Source of the DNA: Chitinophagaceae bacterium
Lineage (GTDB): Bacteria; Bacteroidota; Bacteroidia; Chitinophagales; Chitinophagaceae
Assembly (NCBI GenBank): GCA_016703625.1
Contig: JADJBP010000009.1
Location: 1 to 64,000 of the forward strand
DNA: 64,000 bases
Reading direction: 5' to 3'
Shown here: piece after piece, positions 59,263 to 64,000 of the stretch
How the letters are laid out: every line of letters begins with the position of its first letter
How positions within the stretch are numbered: position 1 is the stretch's first letter
Made by a program: the position numbers and the translations under genes
Notes under the pieces: model-generated
What the model was told of the DNA's origin: nothing
Seen by the model: the letters and a program-made list of their open reading frames with translations, nothing else
Databases searched by the model: none

Positions 59263-59913
59263 CTAAGCCTGTGGTGCTTCGTCTTCGCCTTTTGCTTCTT
59301 CAGTGGCCGGAGCTTCCGGTGCTGCTTCTGCTGCAGGGGTTTCTGTTGACGGAGCTTCTGCAACCGGTGCTGCTGCTGCTGCAACTTCTGCAACCGGTGC
59401 TGCTGCTTCTTCAGCAACTGCTTTTTCTGCATCCTTGTTTTGCAAAGCGCCCAATACACGCTGAATGGGTGATTGCAGTAATCCGATCACTTCACCGATC
59501 AGTTCATTTTTGGTCTTGATCTGGGTCAATGCTTTCAGCTGATCGTTACCAACAAATACATCTCCATTGATGAAAGCTGCTTTCAGCAAGGGCCTTTCAT
59601 TGTTGGTCTCTTTGCGGAAACTGCTGATGATCATGGCAGGCACTTTTGGATTTTCGCTGAACATCAGGGCTGTTACCTGGTGCAGTGAATCAAAAACGCC
59701 GCTGTATTTTTCAGCATCCAGGCTTTCCAGTGCTTTTTTAATAAGCGTATTCTTGGCCACTTTCATTTCCACCTGCTTATCAAAGCAATGGTTGCGCAGT
59801 TTGCCAACCTGTGCTACGGTTAAGCTTTCTGTATCGGTTATGTAGAAGTTATTGTATTGCTCAAACTTACCTTTCAGCAGTTCAATCACTTCATTTTTTT
59901 CCTGTTTTGTCAT
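59263..59913 (-). CDS. rplJ: 50S ribosomal protein L10 with long Ala/Glu/Pro tail
   Basis: 216 residues. The N-terminal ribosomal domain (VAQVGKLRNHCFDKQVEMKV, AKNTLIKKALE, NGDVFVGNDQLKALTQIKTK) and the helix that binds L12 (LIGEVIGLLQSPIQRVLGAL) are normal. Beyond about residue 161 comes a low-complexity acidic/Ala/Pro tail of about 55 residues ending GEDEAPQA, absent from E. coli L10 (165 residues) but seen in some Bacteroidota. The upstream spacer to rplA is only 38 bases and holds a hairpin repeat. Confidence 0.95.
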   Translation of the reverse strand: MTKQEKNEVIELLKGKFEQYNNFYITDTESLTVAQVGKLRNHCFDKQVEMKVAKNTLIKKALESLDAEKYSGVFDSLHQVTALMFSENPKVPAMIISSFRKETNNERPLLKAAFINGDVFVGNDQLKALTQIKTKNELIGEVIGLLQSPIQRVLGALQNKDAEKAVAEEAAAPVAEVAAAAAPVAEAPSTETPAAEAAPEAPATEEAKGEDEAPQA

Positions 59914-59931
59914 ATCAATTATTTTTTATTA

Positions 59932-59951
59932 TCCTGAGCGAAGTCGAAGGA
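59932..59951. repeat. TCCTGAGCGAAGTCGAAGGA hairpin repeat
   Basis: A short imperfect inverted repeat (TCCT...AGGA, with CGA core) sits directly against the rplA stop, filling most of the rplA-rplJ spacer. The same word is widespread in Bacteroidota and other bacterial intergenic DNA (from memory), so it looks like a dispersed element inserted in an essential operon. Confidence 0.6.
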
Positions 59952-60641
59952 TTAGTTGTGAACAGATTTTGTATCAATGGAAATGCCCGGGCTCATGGTG
60001 CTGGCCATACTAACGCCTCTCAAATAAGTTCCCTTAGATGAAGATGGCTTTAATTTCAGGATGGCATTGATCAGTTCCTGGCTGTTTTCTGCGATCTTTT
60101 CCGGTGCAAAACTTACCCTGCCGATAGATGCGTGGATGATGCCAACTTTATCTACTTTAAAAGCAATTTTACCGCCTTTCAGATCATTGATAGCGCCGGC
60201 AACATCATTGGTTACCGTACCTGTCTTGGGATTCGGCATCAGGTTACGAGGGCCTAGCACTTTACCCAGTTTACCGATCTTAGGCATTACAGATGGGGTG
60301 GCAACAATAACATCAATATCTGTCCAGCCACCTTCGATCTTGGTAATATATTCATCCAGCCCGGCAAAATCAGCACCTGCTGCAGTTGCTTCTGCTACCT
60401 TATCGGGTGTACACAAAACCAAAACACGTTTCGTTTTACCGGTTCCGTGAGGAAGCGATACGGTACCACGAATGGCCTGGTCTGCTTTTTTGGGATCTAC
60501 ACCCAGTTTGATATGCAGGTCAACAGAACTGTCGAATTTTGTTGTGTTTACTTCTTTAACCAAAGTTGAAGCCTCCTTTAAGGAATAAGCTTTATTAATA
60601 TCAACCTTAGTATTTGCTACTTTTCTTTTTTTCGTGATCAT
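59952..60641 (-). CDS. rplA: 50S ribosomal protein L1
   Basis: 229 residues, intact. DSSVDLHIKLGVDPKKADQA, PHGTGKTKRVLVL, MPKIGKLGKVLGPRNLMPNP and GTYLRGVSMASTMSPGISID are the family signatures. It binds 23S rRNA at the L1 stalk and usually represses its own rplK-rplA mRNA. It follows rplK by 45 bases. Confidence 0.97.
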   Translation of the reverse strand: MITKKRKVANTKVDINKAYSLKEASTLVKEVNTTKFDSSVDLHIKLGVDPKKADQAIRGTVSLPHGTGKTKRVLVLCTPDKVAEATAAGADFAGLDEYITKIEGGWTDIDVIVATPSVMPKIGKLGKVLGPRNLMPNPKTGTVTNDVAGAINDLKGGKIAFKVDKVGIIHASIGRVSFAPEKIAENSQELINAILKLKPSSSKGTYLRGVSMASTMSPGISIDTKSVHN

Positions 60642-60686
60642 TTTTTACAAATTTTAGATCCCGGTTTTAACGGGACAGGTTGATAA

Positions 60687-61130
60687 TTAATTTTCCCAGG
60701 GGGCTGTACCGTCAACGGTTAAACCCATGCTGCGTGCAGTACCGGCAATCATTTTCATGGCGCTGTGAATGGTAAAAGCATTCAGATCGGCCATTTTATC
60801 TTTGGCGATCTCTTCTACCTGGTCCCAGGTAACTTTTCCAACTTTTACACGATTGGGTTCTTTACTGCCGCTGGTGAGCTTGGCAGCATCCAGCAACTGA
60901 ACGGCTGCAGGTGGGGTTTTAATGATAAAGTCGAACGACTTATCAGCATAAACGGTTATTAAAACAGGAAGCACTTTTCCTTGTTTATCCTGGGTTCTGC
61001 CATTGAATTGTTTACAGAATTCCATGATGTTGATACCTTTAGAACCTAATGCAGGTCCTATTGGCGGTGCCGGATTGGCTTGTCCTCCTTTACACTGGAG
61101 TTTGACATAGCCGGTGATCTCTTTTGCCAT
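60687..61130 (-). CDS. rplK: 50S ribosomal protein L11
   Basis: 147 residues from ATG 61130 (MAKEITGYVKLQCKGGQANP). PAPPIGPALGSKGINIMEFC, then the RNA-binding C-terminal domain KMADLNAFTIHSAMKMIAGT and ARSMGLTV. The longer in-frame start at 61187 reads the leader hairpin and is rejected. First gene of the rplKAJL operon. Confidence 0.97.
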   Translation of the reverse strand: MAKEITGYVKLQCKGGQANPAPPIGPALGSKGINIMEFCKQFNGRTQDKQGKVLPVLITVYADKSFDFIIKTPPAAVQLLDAAKLTSGSKEPNRVKVGKVTWDQVEEIAKDKMADLNAFTIHSAMKMIAGTARSMGLTVDGTAPWEN

Positions 61131-61155
61131 TTTTTTTACTTTTTTTGGTGATAGC

Positions 61156-61225
61156 GTGGCGCTAAAATGGCGCCACTCCCAATTCAATAATATCTACTAA
61201 AGAACTATTTGGGGCGGCAAAGGTA
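61156..61225 (-). promoter_or_regulatory. rplK promoter and leader hairpin
   Basis: On the minus strand the -7 element TACCTTTG is at 61218-61225. About 40 bases downstream, in the leader, GTGGCGC (61156-61162) and GCGCCAC (61170-61176) form a perfect stem with a seven-base loop, 26 bases before the rplK start. Such a structure could serve ribosomal-protein autoregulation (inference). Confidence 0.6.
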
Positions 61226-61307
61226 GGTAAATAATTAAAAATAATTGCATTTGGCCGGCTTTTTTTGTTGGCATAGTTAATGTTCATAGTTATTAAAACT
61301 TCAAACA

Positions 61308-61745
61308 ATGAAAAAAATTACCCTTTTAAGCCTTTTTGCAGCCTGCCTGGCCATTTTCAGTTCCTGCGATACCATTAAAAAACCTGCCAACCAATACCTC
61401 GGGAGGTATTTTTCCTTAACGGGGAACTGGAAACTGGTTTCCACAACAGATAACAATGCCCAAACGGGAACCATTGTTACGGTTAGCCCTGCCATTGCCA
61501 GCGGTTTTGTAAAGTCGGTGGCAAACAACAGTTATTGTTACCGGGCTACTGATGAAGCCTGGAAATCCCTATCGTCTAAAAGCGGTGGTGGATTTACCAT
61601 CAACCACCTGGCCAGTGCCTGTAATGGAAGTATGGTTTACAAATCCGGGGAGATCACGGTTTTAACAAACAGCCAGATCAGGATCAATACTAAAACTGTT
61701 ACTGATGCAGCCCTGGTACAGGAGTGGACAAGGGTTACCAACTAA
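61308..61745 (+). CDS. Small lipoprotein, unknown function
   Basis: 145 residues. MKKITLLSLFAACLAIFSSC gives a lipobox (FSSC). The mature part NQYLGRYFSLTGNWKLVSTT suggests a lipocalin-like or beta-sandwich domain, with NNSYCYRATDEAWK and a C-terminal IRINTKTVTDAALVQEWTRV. It is on the plus strand inside a minus-strand ribosomal/transcription block and so is an insertion relative to the standard order. Function unknown. Confidence 0.7.
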   Translation: MKKITLLSLFAACLAIFSSCDTIKKPANQYLGRYFSLTGNWKLVSTTDNNAQTGTIVTVSPAIASGFVKSVANNSYCYRATDEAWKSLSSKSGGGFTINHLASACNGSMVYKSGEITVLTNSQIRINTKTVTDAALVQEWTRVTN

Positions 61746-61759
61746 AAGTTCAGTTAAAA

Positions 61760-61790
61760 AAATAGCCATCCTGAAACAGGATGGCTATTT
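61760..61790. terminator. Bidirectional terminator
   Basis: AAATAGCCATCCTG, a loop AAA and CAGGATGGCTATTT form a perfect 14-base stem with T runs on both sides. It serves the convergent lipoprotein and DUF4920 genes. Confidence 0.9.
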
Positions 61791-61806
61791 TACATATTTT
61801 TCAGTA

Positions 61807-62277
61807 TTACATTACCAATATGCCTTTTGCCTGCATGGTAATTTCTTTTTTTGGTTCTTTGATGGCATCAACCTCTTCTTTGCTTTTACCACCATCTTCG
61901 GCATAATGTTTCAGCATTTCAACAGAAGTCTCCTTAAGTGTAGCAGTTCCTTCGGCCACGATGGTTTTCCCGTTCATGGATAAAGGAACCAAAAATGCAT
62001 GGTCCTTCATTTTGATCAGCATGGGGCCATTGGCGGTTTCCATACGTAACCAGCATCCTTCAGATTTACATACCTCTACAACTTTACCGGTTATTTTTAC
62101 ATCAACAGCTTTTGTACCCTGCAATTTAGTTACCAGGTCATTGGCAGGAATCGCATTATCTGCGGAAATTTTTTCACCAAAGGTCATGCCTGTATTGGCA
62201 TCGCCTTTGGGCGGCTGGGCCAATATTATCAAACTGAATAATAATGCCGGGATCAATGTCAATATTTTTTTCATCAT
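61807..62277 (-). CDS. DUF4920 exported protein
   Basis: 156 residues. Signal peptide (KKILTLIPALLFSLIILAQ), then an OB-fold-like domain with TKAVDVKITGKVVEVCKSEG and CWLRMETANGPMLIKMKDHA: the two Cys of V-C-K-S-E-G-C-W are characteristic of DUF4920. Members are thought to bind metal or act in the envelope; no function is proven. It lies between nusG and the ribosomal operon. Confidence 0.82.
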   Translation of the reverse strand: MMKKILTLIPALLFSLIILAQPPKGDANTGMTFGEKISADNAIPANDLVTKLQGTKAVDVKITGKVVEVCKSEGCWLRMETANGPMLIKMKDHAFLVPLSMNGKTIVAEGTATLKETSVEMLKHYAEDGGKSKEEVDAIKEPKKEITMQAKGILVM

Positions 62278-62297
62278 TAAAAATTTATAATTAAAAA

Positions 62298-62317
62298 AAA
62301 GCCGCTCACGCGGCTTT
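62298..62317 (-). terminator. Terminator of secE-nusG
   Basis: AAAGCCGC and GCGGCTTT around GTGA, followed on the minus strand by eight T. It lies six bases past the nusG stop. Confidence 0.85.
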
Positions 62318-62322
62318 GCCCT

Positions 62323-62929
62323 TTAAACAATTTTTTCAACCTGCATATAGCTGAGTTCAACCGGTGTTGCACGACCAAATATTTTAACCTGCACTTTCAG
62401 TTTTTTCTTTTCATCGTTTCACCTCTTCAATTACGCCGTTAAAGTCGTTGAACGGTCCGTCAATGATCTTAATGGTCTCACCAATAATGAATGGTTCACT
62501 CATGGTCATACCGCCGGCATCGCTCATCTCATCAACCTTACCCAGCATTTTATTTACTTCCGCCTTGCGCAGCGAAATGATATTTCCTTTTGAACCTTTT
62601 CCATCCGTTAAAAAATGCATTACGTTGCTGATGTTGCTCATTGACTGGATCATGTCATCATTCAGTTTGCCGTCGGCCACTTCGATCATGATATAGCCGG
62701 GATAAAAGTTGCGCTCACGCATTACTTTTTTTCCGTTTAAAACCTTGTACACTTTTTCAACCGGTAAAAAAACCTGTTTTACAATATTGGTCCAGCCATT
62801 ACGTACGATATCCTTATCCAGGTATTCTTTAATTTTCCGTTCTTTACCGCTAACTACACGGAGCACATACCATTTGGATTCCTTTTCGGCTTTCTCAATT
62901 TTTTCTACTATCGGTTCTGTTCCTTCCAT
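62323..62929 (-). CDS. nusG: Transcription termination/antitermination protein NusG, one frameshift
   Basis: About 201 residues after repair. NGN domain with WYVLRVVSGKERKIKEYLDK and RNFYPGYIMIEV; C-terminal KOW domain with GETIKIIDGPFNDFNGVIEE. An AAA at about 62417 should be AA; correcting it gives EEVNDEKKKLKVQVKIFGRA and the ending TPVELSYMQVEKIV, the canonical NusG tail. It associates with RNA polymerase and the ribosome. Confidence 0.96.
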
Positions 62930-62934
62930 AATTA

Positions 62935-63129
62935 TTAATTGAATAACGAATAAATGAATTTCATTGCGTTATTGGCTACAAAATCCATGATCCAAACCAC
63001 AGCAGTGATCATAAGGGTCGCCCCAAGTACGATCATGGTTGATTGTTGTAATTGATCCCAATTTGGCCAGGTAACCTTATACACCAATTCTTTATAAGAA
63101 TCCCTGAGATATGCGGTAAATTTATTCAT
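62935..63129 (-). CDS. secE: Preprotein translocase subunit SecE
   Basis: 64 residues with a single membrane helix (TMIVLGATLMITAVVWIMDF). The conserved cytoplasmic ELVYKVTWPNWDQLQQSTMI precedes it. It is a core part of the SecYEG channel. Five bases separate it from nusG, the near-universal secE-nusG pair. Confidence 0.95.
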   Translation of the reverse strand: MNKFTAYLRDSYKELVYKVTWPNWDQLQQSTMIVLGATLMITAVVWIMDFVANNAMKFIYSLFN

Positions 63130-63236
63130 GTTTTATTAGTTAATCCGTTTATTAGTTAATCCGTTAATCCGTTAATTGGTTAATCCGTTATTTGGCTAAG
63201 ACGTTCAAACGGATTAACGTTTAAACGGACTAACCT
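63130..63236. repeat. GTTAAT-type degenerate repeat
   Basis: TTAGTTAATCCG, GTTAATCCGTTAATTGGTTA and related words repeat in the spacer before tRNA-Trp, ending in ACGGATTAACGTTTAAACGG. The vocabulary is the same as at 6479-6530 and 7045-7400, in both orientations. Confidence 0.7.
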
Positions 63237-63245
63237 TGTATTTAG

Positions 63246-63316
63246 CACGGGCACTAGGATTCGAACCCAGATCAAAGGTTTTGGAGACCCGTATGCTACC
63301 GTTGCACCATGCCCGT
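63246..63316 (-). tRNA. tRNA-Trp, anticodon CCA
   Basis: The 71-base cloverleaf has acceptor ACGGGCA/TGCCCGT, D-arm with GGTGCAACGGTAGCA, anticodon stem ACGGG/CCTTT-region enclosing TCTCCAAAA, and T-arm CTGGGTTCGAATCCTAG with discriminator G. CCA is not encoded. The order tuf - tRNA-Trp - secE - nusG is a conserved arrangement. Confidence 0.94.
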
Positions 63317-63608
63317 ATATTTTAGACCCGTATCCCGCGGCGGGCGCCTTTTTGGACCCTATCCCCCATGGCGGGACCAGCTTTTAAGCCCGACCCCGCC
63401 AAAGGGGGACCATGCCCGTAAAAAACTCCTCCTAAAGGAGAACTTTTAAAGTATTATATTTAAAGAACTCTTCTGTATTCACCGGTTAATTGGAAAACAC
63501 AGACTCTTAAAAAAAGCAAAGTACCTAAGCTTTTGGCCTAAGTACTCTGCAAAGATATTAAAAAGCTTTTATAAACTCCCTGTTATTTAGAGAGAATACA
63601 AAATTCTC
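63317..63608. other. tuf to tRNA-Trp spacer with a partial tRNA duplicate and GC-rich palindromes
   Basis: ACCATGCCCGTA at 63306-63317 (the tRNA-Trp 5' end) recurs at 63409-63420, so a 5' fragment of the tRNA is duplicated. Around it lie short palindromic words such as CCCCGCCAAAGGGGG and CTCCTCCTAAAGGAG. No gene is seen. Confidence 0.5.
63509..63550 (-). terminator. Terminator of tuf
   Basis: GCAGAGTACTTAGGC and GCTTAGGTACTTTGC form a 15-base stem (three mismatches) around CAAAA, followed on the minus strand by a run of T (63509-63515), about 60 bases after the tuf stop. Confidence 0.85.
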
Positions 63609-64000
63609 TTATTTTACAATTTCAGTTACCTGGCCGGCACCAACTGTACGGCCACCTTCACGAATCGCAAATTTTAAACCTTTTTCCATAGCGATCGGCT
63701 GGATCAATACCACATTTAATGAAGTATTATCACCCGGCATCACCATTTCTGTTCCTGGATTCAGGGTAACCTCACCGGTTACGTCTGTAGTACGGAAATA
63801 GAACTGTGGACGGTATTTATTGAAGAATGGGGTATGACGGCCACCTTCTTCTTTGCTTAAAACGTACACTTCACCTTTAAATTCGGTGTGCGGGGTAATA
63901 GAACCCGGCTTGCAAAGCACCATACCACGACGGATCTGGGTTTTCTCAATACCGCGTAATAAAAGACCTGCGTTATCTCCGGCCTCACCTTCGTCGAGTA
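63609..64000 (-). CDS. tuf: Translation elongation factor Tu, C-terminal part (cut by window edge)
   Basis: The last about 130 residues of EF-Tu: LLLRGIEKTQIRRGMVLCKP, EFKGEVYVLSKEEGGRHTPF, FFRT-type domain 3 (YFRTTDVTGEVTLNPGTEM) and the ending FAIREGGRTVGAGQVTEIVK. It is highly conserved and in frame to the window edge. It leads into the tRNA-Trp - secE - nusG block. Confidence 0.97.
   Translation of the reverse strand, partial: LDEGEAGDNAGLLLRGIEKTQIRRGMVLCKPGSITPHTEFKGEVYVLSKEEGGRHTPFFNKYRPQFYFRTTDVTGEVTLNPGTEMVMPGDNTSLNVVLIQPIAMEKGLKFAIREGGRTVGAGQVTEIVK

Noticed and set aside
59244..59519. Leu/Gln-rich open frames in other frames of rplJ
   Set aside because: These are shadows of the Ala/Glu/Pro-rich L10 tail, which produces long low-complexity frames on both strands.
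61131..61187. Long N-terminal start of rplK
   Set aside because: It reads the leader hairpin; all L11 proteins start at MAKE.

Overview
The window comes from a Bacteroidota chromosome, most likely class Chitinophagia (Chitinophagaceae-like). That placement is an inference. It rests on a C-terminal type IX secretion sorting domain, a TonB-dependent receptor, two DUF2807 proteins, promoters with the Bacteroidota -7 element TAnnTTTG, and protein sequences typical of the group. Most genes are housekeeping, and the most conserved block lies at the right end.

Layout. 1-1292: 5' part of a secreted surface protein. 1834-3022: REP-associated tyrosine transposase (RAYT) between two clusters of short palindromic repeats. 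3026-5560: der, era and initiator tRNA-Met. 5624-8861: lipoprotein esterase, four-helix-bundle protein, AT-rich repeat array, two DUF2807 paralogues. 9017-11376: promoter, TPP riboswitch and TonB-dependent receptor, read as a thiamin uptake unit. 11526-20219: rhodanese, PASTA protein, ddl, ferredoxin, acyl-CoA reductase, Deg protease, GH13 enzyme, ispH. 20675-28232: cmk, a large calcium-repeat T9SS protein, clpC. 28309-44835: STAS-like protein, rnz, esterase, dapA, OmpH-like protein, permease, heptose kinase, asparaginase, ispD, FemAB-like protein, M1 peptidase, sugar transferase, oxidoreductase, accA. 45019-48560: tRNA-Asp and a small accessory block (two DUF2383-type proteins, two hypotheticals, an ECF sigma factor). 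48730-64000, all minus strand except one lipoprotein: the transcription/translation block tuf - tRNA-Trp - secE - nusG - rplK - rplA - rplJ - rplL - rpoB - rpoC, interrupted by a lipoprotein plus DUF4920 gene and by an RNase D gene.

Sequence quality dominates the reading. About twenty genes, including the essential rpoB, rpoC, nusG, era, der, cmk and accA, are broken by single-base indels, mostly in short homopolymers, and restoring one base recovers the family sequence. I treat these as sequencing or assembly errors, annotate the repaired gene span, and give the break position. Genes described as frameshifted should therefore not be taken as biological pseudogenes.

I see no CRISPR array, defence island, prophage or BGC. 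The most notable non-routine elements are the RAYT/repeat locus, the riboswitch-controlled receptor, a set of four alternating inverted motifs before ispD, a divergent sigma54-like promoter pair, an orphan terminator that may end a small RNA, and several families of short-period degenerate repeats that sit against stop codons.
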